A stretch of 64,000 nucleotides of DNA from Clostridiales bacterium. GTDB lineage: Bacteria; Bacillota; Clostridia; Oscillospirales; Oscillospiraceae. Below the pieces are notes generated by a model. The model did no database searches. It was not told where the DNA came from and saw only the letters and a list, made by a program, of their open reading frames with translations. How positions within the stretch are numbered: position 1 is the stretch's first letter; the number at the start of each line of letters is the position of its first letter. The stretch is taken from contig CABIXV010000002.1 in NCBI GenBank assembly GCA_902362775.1, positions 63,679 through 127,678 on the forward strand, in the 5' to 3' direction. Below are positions 43,486 to 51,372 of the stretch, in pieces. Position numbers and translations under genes: made by a program.

Positions 43486-44202
43486 CTATCCCGTCTCCGC
43501 ATCCGTCTTTGTCCTGCGGCTCTGGTCAGGTCCTACGATGGGCTTATATTCCGGCTCCGGATTCATCGCTTCCTTCGTTCCTACGCAGCGGTTGATAGGT
43601 GTCCCCATTTGATAGAATTTTTCTTCATAATCCGTCATTACCCCGTTGATACCCTGTCCGTGGAGATCACGAGTAACTTCAGATAGTATGAATCCAGCCT
43701 TTGGAAATTGGAAAAGGGACCACTCAAACAGATCCCGGTTGTCGCTCTTGAAGTGGATTTGCCCCCCCTCTCTAAGGATCCCACGATACAGAACCAGGAA
43801 TTGCTCGTGGGTCAATCTGCGGCGGGCGTGTTTCAACCCTGGCCATGGATCGCAAAAATTGATATACAGCAGATCCACCTCTCCCGGCGCAAAATAATCC
43901 CGGAGCTTGGCTGCGTCACCATCAATAAAAAGAATATTATCCAGTCCCTTTTCCATGCTTCGCTCCATAGCAATGACCATGGCGTCAGGCACCCGCTCTA
44001 AAGCGATATATAAGACATCTGGGTTCCGTTGAGCGGTCTCCGCAGAAAACCGCCCCTTTCCACAGCCGATCTCTAGCCTAATTTCCTTGGCGTCCGGCTT
44101 TAACTGTCTCCAATGTCCCCGGTAGGAGGACGGTTCGCGAATCAAAAAACGGGCACACCGCTCCATTCGGGGAATTAGATTGGGCTTTTTTCTCATTCTC
44201 AT
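43486..44202 (-). CDS. trmB: tRNA (guanine-N7-)-methyltransferase
   Basis: This 238-residue SAM-dependent enzyme makes m7G46 in tRNA. The Rossmann SAM motif is LEIGCGKGRFSAE (about residues 39-51), followed by IALERVPDAM and the TrmB-specific INFCDPWPGLKHARRRLT (about 119-136) with the catalytic Asp, and HFKSDN plus the C-terminal TDYEEKFYQMGTPI motif. It is the first gene of a two-gene unit; a TTGAAA-17-TATCAA promoter is possible near 44265. Confidence 0.95.
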   Translation of the reverse strand: MRMRKKPNLIPRMERCARFLIREPSSYRGHWRQLKPDAKEIRLEIGCGKGRFSAETAQRNPDVLYIALERVPDAMVIAMERSMEKGLDNILFIDGDAAKLRDYFAPGEVDLLYINFCDPWPGLKHARRRLTHEQFLVLYRGILREGGQIHFKSDNRDLFEWSLFQFPKAGFILSEVTRDLHGQGINGVMTDYEEKFYQMGTPINRCVGTKEAMNPEPEYKPIVGPDQSRRTKTDAETG

Positions 44203-44597
44203 AGGGATGTCACCTCTCAGGTTTGTTACAAAAATATCTTATCATATTGATAGGAATACTTGCAATCTTTTTCAAAATATACTATACTATATTTTGTTAG
44301 CTGATTGTCAGTCTGTGAGCAAACAATATGCCGGTTTGTTGGTATATATCAAATGTAAAATGAAACATCGAATATCTGGATATAGTGAAGGTAGTATTGC
44401 GCTTGATTTGAGTGGATAGATGACCTATCCATTCCTTTGAAAGCAAGATTTCGGAAGTCCTTAGGACAGTAGCTTGCGGCGGAAATCCCTCAGTTGAAAA
44501 ACTCCCGCAAAATTAGGCTTGACCACAGCGCCGCCCACAGACACGGGAAACTTGCTTTTTCCTTCCTCGCGTGGTATCATGCAGAAAAACTGAATAT
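44203..44597 (+). promoter_or_regulatory. Divergent promoter region of trmB and tRNA-Pro with possible folded RNA
   Basis: The tRNA-Pro promoter is TTGCTT (44552-44557), 17 bases, TATCAT (44575-44580). Between 44414 and 44535 three stems can be drawn: GGATAG/CTATCC, GCAAG/CTTGC enclosing GTCC/GGAC, and GGCGG/CCGCC. This might be a small non-coding RNA of about 120 bases, but no clear promoter or terminator frames it and I do not recognise the family. The rest is AT-rich with no gene. Confidence 0.4.
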
Positions 44598-44673
44598 CCG
44601 GGTGTAGCGCAGTTGGTAGCGCACGTGATTTGGGTTCACGGGGCCGAGCGTTCGAATCGCTCCACTCGGACCA
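44598..44673 (+). tRNA. tRNA-Pro (anticodon TGG)
   Basis: A complete 76-base cloverleaf: acceptor CCGGGTG/CACTCGG with one G-T pair, D arm GCGC with AGTTGGTA, anticodon stem CGTGA/TCACG with loop TTTGGGT, T arm GAGCG/CGCTC with TTCGAAT, discriminator A and encoded CCA. The 3' end is followed by an AT-rich island and a degenerate copy of the same 3' flank at 46338-46408, so it is probably an integration target. Confidence 0.94.
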
Positions 44674-44709
44674 AAAGCCCTCTGGAGAGAAAACTCCAGA
44701 GGGCTTTTG
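44674..44709 (+). terminator. Terminator of tRNA-Pro
   Basis: A 14-base-pair stem (AAAGCCCTCTGGAG arm) is followed by a TTTTGCTTTG tract. A diverged copy occurs at 46348-46380. Confidence 0.88.
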
Positions 44710-44711
44710 CT

Positions 44712-44735
44712 TTGTTTACTGCGGCGCAATTTCTG
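44712..44735 (-). repeat. Terminator-linked sequence tag, copy 1
   Basis: On the minus strand the tag reads AAATTGCGCCGCA followed by a short A-rich stretch and then the terminator stem. Here it lies antisense behind tRNA-Pro. A minus-strand reading frame entering it (ending ...SEIAPQ and a stop) could be the tail of a lost gene. Confidence 0.6.
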
Positions 44736-44894
44736 AGGTTATTTCTGCTACATTTCGCTTAGGCGAATCATGTGATGGTTAGAGTCTGTAAGGAGGCACC
44801 TCTTATCCTAACATAAAATTCTATGAATCTATGATTTGTCCCGTTTGGCGGCGTTAGAATTTTACTTTATAACGCGACTCTTTGCAACTTCATA

Positions 44895-44923
44895 TTGTAA
44901 TTACGTTAAGGATGGGGTATAAT
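44895..44923 (+). promoter_or_regulatory. Promoter of the TIR-like gene
   Basis: TTGTAA (44895-44900) and a perfect TATAAT (44918-44923) with a 17-base spacer lie 31 bases before the start codon. Confidence 0.75.
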
Positions 44924-44954
44924 TAACAAAAATACACGTTATGGAGGTGGAGCC

Positions 44955-46169
44955 ATGAACAATAGCGCAGCCGAATTAGAGAGAAATGATGAGAGCAGGC
45001 AAGAGGAGACTCATGAACTGGATAGTCCTCATAGTCCAAGTAAACCAAAACGCAAGAGAATAACCAGACTTTTCCCTGCACTTACTTATGAGGAATGCCT
45101 TTCTCTTTGCAATGCCATTTGGGAATTTGCTTCTGGTCAGCGTATTAGGCGCTTAACTTTGTTTGATCAGATTGGGAAATCTCCTGAAAGTGGATCAAGC
45201 CGGACCTTAATTACCGCCTCCAATAAGTATGGGCTAATTGAGGGATCTACCCAAGCAGAGTACATTGAGTTGACACCGGACGGAGCAATAGCTACCAATC
45301 CAGAATCGTCTGAATCAGATAGAGCCAAGGCGAACTTCGAATTAGCAATAAAAAGTAACGAATATCTTTATGCTCTTTATGAACAATATAAAGAAATGAA
45401 AGTTCCTTCTCAACAAGTCCTTATGGACTTTCTGCAAGAGAGAGGGCTTGACGGTGACAATCAGCAGAGATGTGTTGATCTTTTCTTGGTAAATGCCAAA
45501 GCTATTGGCCTTATTAAAGTTATGTCTGGCACAGAGAGAATAATATCTATTGAGCATTTGCTCGAAGATATGGGGGCAAACAATTCTTTAGAATCTCAAT
45601 CTCATGTCAGTGAGATGCCTTCTGCTTATCAAACTCCTTCGTTACCTTTGCTTGATGAAAAAAACTTGACAGACAACAGTTGGGACTGTACTTGCTTTTA
45701 TATTACTCCGATTGGCGAAGACGGTTCAGAGCAGCGGAAACATGCAGACTTATTCATGGGAAGCATTGTTGAACCAGCATTGAGTAAATTAGGACTCAAA
45801 GTTGTCCGGTCCGATACAATAAATTCCGCTGGCATGATTACTTCACAAATTATCGAACATCTATTCAAAGCCAAATTGGTAATTGCCGATTTATCTTTCC
45901 ATAATCCCAATGTATTTTATGAGTTATCATTTAGACACTCCCTCGGAAAACCTGTTATACATTTAATCCGTAGTTGTGATTCAATTCCCTTCGATATCCA
46001 TAGTTTTAGAACGATTAAAATTGACGATAGCAGTATATATGCGTTTGTTCCTCAAATTGAAAGCTACCAAGCAGCTGTATCAGCCCAAGCACGTCAACTA
46101 CTGGATAATGATGAACCTGTCGATAATCCTATTACATCATTTATAAATATGGAGAAAAATAAGCGATAA
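44955..46169 (+). CDS. Winged-helix plus TIR/nucleoside-deoxyribosyltransferase-like protein, putative defence effector
   Basis: This 404-residue cytoplasmic protein has a polar N-terminus, a winged-helix-like domain (about 40-125, with RLTLFDQIGKSPESGSSRTLI and EYIELTPDGA), a helical linker, and a C-terminal a/b domain (about 245-370). That domain contains FYITPIGEDGSEQRKHADLF, INSAGMITSQIIEHL and ADLSFHNPNVFYELSFRHS, the pattern of TIR-like and nucleoside 2-deoxyribosyltransferase-like folds, with the expected catalytic Glu in FYELS. Such domains degrade NAD or nucleotides in anti-phage systems. The gene is AT-rich, has its own promoter and lies alone behind tRNA-Pro. Function is inferred. 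Confidence 0.78.
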   Translation: MNNSAAELERNDESRQEETHELDSPHSPSKPKRKRITRLFPALTYEECLSLCNAIWEFASGQRIRRLTLFDQIGKSPESGSSRTLITASNKYGLIEGSTQAEYIELTPDGAIATNPESSESDRAKANFELAIKSNEYLYALYEQYKEMKVPSQQVLMDFLQERGLDGDNQQRCVDLFLVNAKAIGLIKVMSGTERIISIEHLLEDMGANNSLESQSHVSEMPSAYQTPSLPLLDEKNLTDNSWDCTCFYITPIGEDGSEQRKHADLFMGSIVEPALSKLGLKVVRSDTINSAGMITSQIIEHLFKAKLVIADLSFHNPNVFYELSFRHSLGKPVIHLIRSCDSIPFDIHSFRTIKIDDSSIYAFVPQIESYQAAVSAQARQLLDNDEPVDNPITSFINMEKNKR

Positions 46170-46408
46170 ATCAATTTTGGGATTACCGCCTATGTTACCC
46201 AGCCCCAGATGATGAAATCTTAAGCTTTTAAGTCCAAGTAAGTCTCCTTGAATCTATAATTTCTGCTTGCTAAAAAACTTCTTGTTGTTTAGCCACAGAC
46301 CATTGATCTTTTAAGATTTTTTGAGGCTTATAATTCAGCTCGAACCAAAGGCCCTCTGGAATGAGTTCTAGAGGGCCTTACCTATTTTATGCGACGCAAT
46401 CTCTCTGC
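46170..46408 (+). other. AT-rich junction with a degenerate copy of the tRNA-Pro 3' flank
   Basis: CAGCTCGAACCAAAGGCCCTC at 46336-46356 resembles the tRNA-Pro 3' end and terminator start (CACTCGGACCAAAAGCCCTC at 44664-44683), and the terminator stem (46348-46380) and the downstream tag are also similar. The pair probably marks the two ends of an inserted island holding the TIR-like gene. The stem also serves as a terminator for the minus-strand recombinase ending at 46409. Confidence 0.55.
46384..46408 (-). repeat. Terminator-linked sequence tag, copy 2
   Basis: GATTGCGTCGCATAAAATAGG lies directly after the recombinase stop codon on the minus strand and leads into the GGCCCTC terminator stem. 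Confidence 0.6.
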
Positions 46409-47995
46409 TTACTTCAGCCCCAATTCACTTCGAATCTCATTGTAATATTTCCTGACCGTACTTCGATCCGTTCCTACCGCTTTAGCGATGGCGCTCTTGC
46501 TGGTGACCTCTGGATGCTCCCGCATATAGGCGGCGATGGCTTTCTTCTTCTCGCTGACCCCGTCCGGGATGGCATCCAGGTTCCCGCTCTCCTTGATGGC
46601 CTTGATCTCCGCCTCCATCTGCTCGATCAGCCTAGGCAGAAGGGCCTCGCATTCCTCCCGTGTTTTGGCGTACACATTGCGGGAGTGCTTCTTGCCGTCC
46701 GGCCACACCGGAGAGTAGCGCCCCTCCCAGCAGTGTTCGCTGATTTGGGTGATACATCCGGTGCCGGGCTTCCGTTTCTTTCCGACATAGGGCTGGAATG
46801 TGGTCATTGTCCGTTTTCCTTGCGGCTCCGCAGGAATCGCCTGCGGAGCCGCTTTTCCGATTCTCCGGTCGATCTTTGCCTCCGCTTCGGACCGCATCGG
46901 GTTGGTGATGTGGGTGTAGATGTCCAGCGTGGTGGCCGCCGAAACATGGCCCAGCATGGCGGAGAGGGTCTTCACATCCATCCCGTTTCCCAGAGCGATG
47001 GTGGCAAATGTGTGCCTTAAATCATGGAAACGAATTTGCTTACACTGGGCGTGTTCCAGAATGAGGTGCAGCCGCGTTCTGATGTAGGCCGGGTCCAGAG
47101 GGGAGTCCTCTTTGACCGGCGAGGGGAACATCCACCGGGAGTTTACGCTCTCCCTGTACTCTTTCAGAATGTTCAGAAGCGGCGGAGGCAGGCTGACCGT
47201 GCGGATGGAGGACTTCGTTTTGGGCTGGGAGATCAGGAGCCCGTCCTCCTTTGTCCGGTAGACCTGCTTGGTGACTTGTAGTTCTCCGGTCTCCAGATTC
47301 AGGTCATCCCACTGGAGGGCCAGCAGTTCTCCTCGGCGTAGGCCAGTGGTCAGCTCCAGTAGGAACAACTCGAAGTATCCCTCCGCCTTGGCCTGGATCA
47401 GGAACCGCTGGATCTCCTCACGGGTCAGAACCTGCATCTCCCGGGCCTTCTTGGGCGGCAGTTTGCAGCCGACGGCGGGGTTCACGCGGATCAGACCCTC
47501 CTGCACTGCCTTTTCCAGCGCGGACCGGCAGTTCATGTGGCAGGCCCGCACCATACGGTCGGACAGCCCCTTGCCGTAATGTTCCGTGTGGAGGAGCCGT
47601 CCGCTCTTTTTCAGGCGGGCATAAAACTGCTGCAGGTCGTTCTGCGTCAGTTGATCCAGAGGGATGCTGCCCAGTTCCGGAATAATGTGCTGGTAGATCC
47701 TACCCTCATAGCCAGAACGGGTGGTGGGGCGAAGTTTCGGCCTGGAGTAATTCTGATACCAGAAGTCCATCCACTCCCCAAAGGGCATATCAGGCTTGAC
47801 CTTGTCTGACTTGGGCGGAGCGTACTGCTCCTGCAGCTGCTTCAGCTTCTCAACGCATTCGCTCTTTGTCTTGGACAAGACATTCTTGGTTTTGGGAAGG
47901 TTCTTTTCATCGTAGCCGATGACCACCCGGCCCTCCCAACGGCCGTCCTTGCGAAGCCTTACGGTTCCCTCGCCGTTCTTTCGCTTTCTTGCCAC
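46409..47995 (-). CDS. Tyrosine recombinase (integrase) with extended C-terminus
   Basis: This 528-residue site-specific recombinase has an N-terminal AP2-like arm-binding domain (KNGEGTVRLRKDGRWEGRVVIG), a SAM-like core-binding domain and a catalytic domain with Arg in TTGLRRGE, His-x-x-Arg in HDLRHTFAT and the nucleophile Tyr in LDIYTHIT. About 130 extra residues follow the catalytic Tyr: a second arm-like unit (TGCITQISEHCWEGRYSPVW) and a helix-turn-helix (SKSAIAKAVGTDRSTVRKYY). A GTG at 47995 with AGGAG 8 bases upstream is the best start. It overlaps the upstream recombinase gene by 37 bases. Confidence 0.9.
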   Translation of the reverse strand: MARKRKNGEGTVRLRKDGRWEGRVVIGYDEKNLPKTKNVLSKTKSECVEKLKQLQEQYAPPKSDKVKPDMPFGEWMDFWYQNYSRPKLRPTTRSGYEGRIYQHIIPELGSIPLDQLTQNDLQQFYARLKKSGRLLHTEHYGKGLSDRMVRACHMNCRSALEKAVQEGLIRVNPAVGCKLPPKKAREMQVLTREEIQRFLIQAKAEGYFELFLLELTTGLRRGELLALQWDDLNLETGELQVTKQVYRTKEDGLLISQPKTKSSIRTVSLPPPLLNILKEYRESVNSRWMFPSPVKEDSPLDPAYIRTRLHLILEHAQCKQIRFHDLRHTFATIALGNGMDVKTLSAMLGHVSAATTLDIYTHITNPMRSEAEAKIDRRIGKAAPQAIPAEPQGKRTMTTFQPYVGKKRKPGTGCITQISEHCWEGRYSPVWPDGKKHSRNVYAKTREECEALLPRLIEQMEAEIKAIKESGNLDAIPDGVSEKKKAIAAYMREHPEVTSKSAIAKAVGTDRSTVRKYYNEIRSELGLK

Positions 47996-49161
47996 GGTTT
48001 CCACTCCTCTCCCAAGATGTCTGCCATAAAATCTCCTACGATGTTCGCCGCCTGTTTCTGCATGTCGCCGGTCACATGGGTGTAGGTGTCCAGGGTGAAG
48101 CTGGCGTTGGTGTGGCCCAGAATGCCCGAGAGGGTCTTGGCGTCCACGCCGCCGGCGAGGGCGTGGGTGGCGAAGGTATGCCGCAGATCATGGAATCTGA
48201 TACTGGGCAGGCCAGTATTTTTCAGGATCGTTTTCATCCGGTTGTAGGCATAACCGGGATTGACTGGTTCTTCCGGATGCAGGGGATTGGGAAATATCCA
48301 ATCGCTGATGGCGGCTTTCTTCCGCTCCCGCAGACGCTTGGCTGTACTGTCCGGCAGGGATATGGTGCGTCTGCCCTTGTTAGTTTTGGTCTCTCCGATC
48401 TCCAGCGCACCGGCTTTGCGGGAACTGACCGACCGGACGATCTTCAGGGTTCCATCTGACTCGTCGAAGTCCTCCCACTGGAGGCCGCAGATCTCACCTC
48501 GTCGCAGGCCGGTGGTCAGTTCGGTGTAGAAGAAGTCCCGCCACACCTCATCCTGCTCGATGGCCTCCAAAAAGATGTCCAGCTGTTCCTCGTTCAGGAT
48601 CTGCTTGGGCCGGTAGTTGGGCTTGGGGACCACTGTGCCCTCCGTCGGATTCTTGGCGATCAGGTGCGCGCTTTGGGCATCCTTCATGGCGTGGTGGAGC
48701 ATGGCGTGGATGCGGGAGAGCATGGAGTCCGAGAGCTGATGGCCGTACTCCGGGTGTTCGTGGACGCGCCCCTCCCGTTTCAGCTTGGTGTACATCCGCT
48801 GGATGTCCGTCGAGGTAATGCGGGAGATCACCTTATTGCCCAGGATCGGCTTGATGTAGTGCTTGGCATACTGACGGTAGCCATACATGGTACTGGGGCG
48901 GATCGTCCCTGCTTTGTAGTCGTCCAGCCATCGGTCCAGCCACTCGCCCAACGTCATGCGGCTGTCCTCGGTCAGTTCTACATCCTGATAAGTTTCGATG
49001 CTCTGGTGGAGTTTACTCAGCAACTCCTTCTGCGTGCGGCCGTACACATACCGGAAGATGGGATCGCCATTTGCCTTGTGGCCCACCACGATCCGCCCCT
49101 CCCAGCGGCCGTCTTCCTTTTTCCGTACCATGCCGTCCCCGGACGGCCTGCGTTTTGCCAT
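47959..49161 (-). CDS. Tyrosine recombinase (integrase)
   Basis: The 400-residue recombinase has the same order: AP2-like arm domain (KKEDGRWEGRIVVGHKANG), core-binding domain, and catalytic Arg (TTGLRRGEICGL), HDLRHTFATHA and Tyr in LDTYTHVT. It starts at 49161 after AGGAGG and overlaps the next recombinase gene. The two are paralogues in the arm and catalytic domains. Pairs of cotranscribed recombinases occur in some integrative elements, where both may be needed for movement. Confidence 0.92.
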   Translation of the reverse strand: MAKRRPSGDGMVRKKEDGRWEGRIVVGHKANGDPIFRYVYGRTQKELLSKLHQSIETYQDVELTEDSRMTLGEWLDRWLDDYKAGTIRPSTMYGYRQYAKHYIKPILGNKVISRITSTDIQRMYTKLKREGRVHEHPEYGHQLSDSMLSRIHAMLHHAMKDAQSAHLIAKNPTEGTVVPKPNYRPKQILNEEQLDIFLEAIEQDEVWRDFFYTELTTGLRRGEICGLQWEDFDESDGTLKIVRSVSSRKAGALEIGETKTNKGRRTISLPDSTAKRLRERKKAAISDWIFPNPLHPEEPVNPGYAYNRMKTILKNTGLPSIRFHDLRHTFATHALAGGVDAKTLSGILGHTNASFTLDTYTHVTGDMQKQAANIVGDFMADILGEEWKPWQESERTAREP

Positions 49162-49164
49162 AAG

Positions 49165-49443
49165 CTATTCCTCCTCTCTCCAGTCAAGGCCCTCCACCGC
49201 CAGCCGCATTCCAAGGCGGAAGCCCAGGATGAAGTGTTCCATGACGGCCGCATCGACGCGTTCATCCTCTTCATCAAGAAATCTCTGAAACTGTTCTTTG
49301 GCTTTCCCATCCAGCAGTGCATCCAGTTTTTCTTCGCACCACACGGTCAGTTCCGTCGTGCGGCTCAGCGCAGGCTGGGCCTTCAGTAATCGTTCTCTCT
49401 GTTCTGCGAGGCTGTTGTATATCATCTCCAGCGTATCTCTCAT
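49165..49443 (-). CDS. DUF6809-like small helical protein
   Basis: This protein of about 92 residues begins MRDTLEMIYNSLAEQ and ends EHFILGFRLGMRLAVEGLDW, matching a family of small helical proteins (DUF6809 type) common on integrative elements of Clostridia. Its function is unknown. The frame opens at 49503; the ATG at 49443 fits the family start, with AAGGAGG 11 bases upstream. It ends 3 bases before the recombinase start, so all three are cotranscribed. Confidence 0.7.
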   Translation of the reverse strand: MRDTLEMIYNSLAEQRERLLKAQPALSRTTELTVWCEEKLDALLDGKAKEQFQRFLDEEDERVDAAVMEHFILGFRLGMRLAVEGLDWREEE

Positions 49444-49644
49444 ATGTGTCGCCGCCTCCTTCGTCAGCAACACACAATACCGCAACTCAAATCCAATAGC
49501 CACTCTATTTGGCCATAGTTATCAAAAAGTTATCATTTGGACGCCGAACTGCAGCGGCCGCCTTTTCTACGCTTCCAAAAGTTTTTTCCAAAAGAGTCAG
49601 GATATATGGTATACTATTTTTTATAAAGCATCGGAGGTGGCCGC

Positions 49645-50436
49645 ATGGATCTGTACGAGCAGGTGAAAAAACAATGGCAAATGTGGTCTGTCCGTTCAGG
49701 CGAAGACCTGGACCTGCGCCTGGACAGCTTCCGCATTCTCTTCGCATACAACTCCGGGAAGATCGAAAATGCGGAGATCTCTTACCACGACACCCGGGAG
49801 ATTTTTGAGAATGGCCGGGTGGTCGGTTATACCGGCGATCCCCGCACACTGTTTGAACTGCAGAACCAGAAGGTCTGCTATGACTTCCTCCGAGAGAAGA
49901 TCCCTGGCAAAGAGCCGCTTTCCATTCCGCTGATCCTGGAGATCCATCGCGCACTGACGGAGGGGACTTACGATGAGCGCCGTTATCTGGTCAACGGAAA
50001 GCGGCCCGGGACATTCAAAAAACATGACTATGTGACTGGTGTCCATGAGGTCGGTTCCTACCCGGAAGAGGTTGAGCGCGATCTGGAGGAACTGGTCGGT
50101 GAAGTCAACTCCGTAGGACCGAAAGATCCGCTGAAGGCCGGAGCGTATCTCCATGCTCGTTTTGAGAATATTCACCCCTTCGCCGATGGGAACGGCCGCG
50201 TCGGACGGACATTATTGAACTACTGGCTGATGATCAACGACTATCCCCCTATGATCATTTATGAGGAAGATAAAAAGGCATACTACGACGCACTCCAGCA
50301 GTATGATGAACAGGAGTCTCTGGATGCTTTGGTCCGTTTCTTGGAAGCGCAGACAGTCAAGACTTGGGCGCGCACCATGAAGCTCTCCCCAAATGACACG
50401 CCGAAGCATCAAGGAATTGAATTTCACATGACGTGA
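49645..50436 (+). CDS. Fic-family AMP-transferase-like protein
   Basis: The 263-residue protein carries an intact Fic motif, HPFADGNGRVGR (about residues 178-189), which transfers AMP or another phosphate-linked group from a nucleotide to a target protein. An N-terminal inhibitory motif of the (S/T)xxxE(G/N) form is present as SGKIEN (about 37-42), so it belongs to the self-inhibited class whose inhibitory helix lies in front of the Fic core. GGAGG precedes the start. It is transcribed opposite to the recombinases and RHH genes. A toxin or regulatory role within the element is possible. Confidence 0.9.
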   Translation: MDLYEQVKKQWQMWSVRSGEDLDLRLDSFRILFAYNSGKIENAEISYHDTREIFENGRVVGYTGDPRTLFELQNQKVCYDFLREKIPGKEPLSIPLILEIHRALTEGTYDERRYLVNGKRPGTFKKHDYVTGVHEVGSYPEEVERDLEELVGEVNSVGPKDPLKAGAYLHARFENIHPFADGNGRVGRTLLNYWLMINDYPPMIIYEEDKKAYYDALQQYDEQESLDALVRFLEAQTVKTWARTMKLSPNDTPKHQGIEFHMT

Positions 50437-50443
50437 TCATCTG

Positions 50444-50470
50444 GCCTCCCGCCGCGGCGGGAGGCTTTTC
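50444..50470 (+). terminator. Terminator of the Fic gene
   Basis: A 22-base perfect palindromic stem (GCCTCCCGCCG arm) is followed by TTTTCTCTTTG. On the other strand it may also end the RHH gene. Confidence 0.85.
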
Positions 50471-50473
50471 TCT

Positions 50474-50498
50474 TTGCTTTGCGGCGCAATTTTTGCGC
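50474..50498 (-). repeat. Terminator-linked sequence tag, copy 3
   Basis: GCGCAAAAATTGCGCCGCAAA lies directly after the RHH gene stop on the minus strand. It can form a GCGCAA/TTGCGC hairpin and leads into the terminator stem at 50444-50465. Confidence 0.6.
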
Positions 50499-50942
50499 TT
50501 ACCAGCCATCATCTTCCGCTTCCATATCGTCCTCCAACTGGAGTGGCACCTTGTGCTTTCGGGTAGTCTCCAGAGAGATGTACCCCTTGCTCTCGTTCAC
50601 AAGAGCCACCGCCTTGGCCCTCAGGTCACGAGCATCCTGCTTAGAGATATCTGTAATAGAGGCCATCAGCAGGTGCATCTGCGCGATCTCCACCGCGATC
50701 TTATAGGACAGCTTGGCCAGGTATTCCTCCAGATGCTTGATCTCGCTCCGCTCGATTTTCTGATAGAACCGGGACAGTTCTCCGGTGAACTCCTTCAGAA
50801 GATCGCGGCTGATGTACTCCCGGATCGCGGCATCGATCAGCTCAGAGCGGTTTTTGAAGTCGAACTTCTCCCAGTTTTGATCCGCCAGACGAATAACTTC
50901 CGGGGGCAGGGACACGGTGATCTTCTCAGTTTTCCTCTCCAT
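50499..50942 (-). CDS. Ribbon-helix-helix (CopG-like) protein 1
   Basis: This protein of about 147 residues has an N-terminal ribbon-helix-helix (KITVSLPPEVIRLADQNWEKFDFKNRSELIDAAIREYI, about 6-45) followed by a long helical region. RHH proteins of this size on mobile elements usually act as operon repressors or partition/relaxation accessory proteins. ATGs lie at 50948 and 50942; AGGAGG is placed 6 bases before the second, so I chose it. It overlaps RHH protein 2 and is probably coupled to it. Confidence 0.8.
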   Translation of the reverse strand: MERKTEKITVSLPPEVIRLADQNWEKFDFKNRSELIDAAIREYISRDLLKEFTGELSRFYQKIERSEIKHLEEYLAKLSYKIAVEIAQMHLLMASITDISKQDARDLRAKAVALVNESKGYISLETTRKHKVPLQLEDDMEAEDDGW

Positions 50943-51372
50943 CTTCATCCTCCTCTGGCTCCAAGCCGCCCCGCTGGTAGGCGTAGATCCTGTCGTAACG
51001 GATGCTACCTGTTGTCCGCCTCACGGCCCGGACGCAGGTCTTCCGCAGTTCTTCCAGTGTCTCATTTGGTTCGCCCAGGCACTGGCTGGCGAACATGTGA
51101 CAGGCCATCTCCTGCTCCACACATATCCGAAAAAGCTGGCGGCAGATGCGGTTCTCCAGCTTGCCCAGCTGTTCCTCCAAAAATGCGAGGGTGGTCTTGT
51201 TCATATAAAGCTCACTGCTGTTCTGCTGGAGAAAGCCGGTATAGAACTCCACCGCCTTGCAGACGAAGTCGCTCCGGCTGGCGTGTCCGTGCAGCGGGTA
51301 GAGGGCGTCGATCTCCGCCACCTGGCTGGGCGACATCAAAATACCCACCCGCTCTTTTTTCTCCTGACTCAT
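50926..51372 (-). CDS. Ribbon-helix-helix (CopG-like) protein 2
   Basis: The 148-residue protein resembles its downstream neighbour: a RHH-like N-terminus (RVGILMSPSQVAEIDALYPLHGHASRSDFVCKAVEFYTGFL) and a helical middle with Cys/Met-rich helices (RQLFRICVEQEMACHMFASQCLG), ending in an acidic tail. The start at 51372 follows AAGGAGG. The two may form a hetero-oligomer. They could control the element's replication or transfer genes; this is inferred from location. Confidence 0.75.
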   Translation of the reverse strand: MSQEKKERVGILMSPSQVAEIDALYPLHGHASRSDFVCKAVEFYTGFLQQNSSELYMNKTTLAFLEEQLGKLENRICRQLFRICVEQEMACHMFASQCLGEPNETLEELRKTCVRAVRRTTGSIRYDRIYAYQRGGLEPEEDEDGEEN

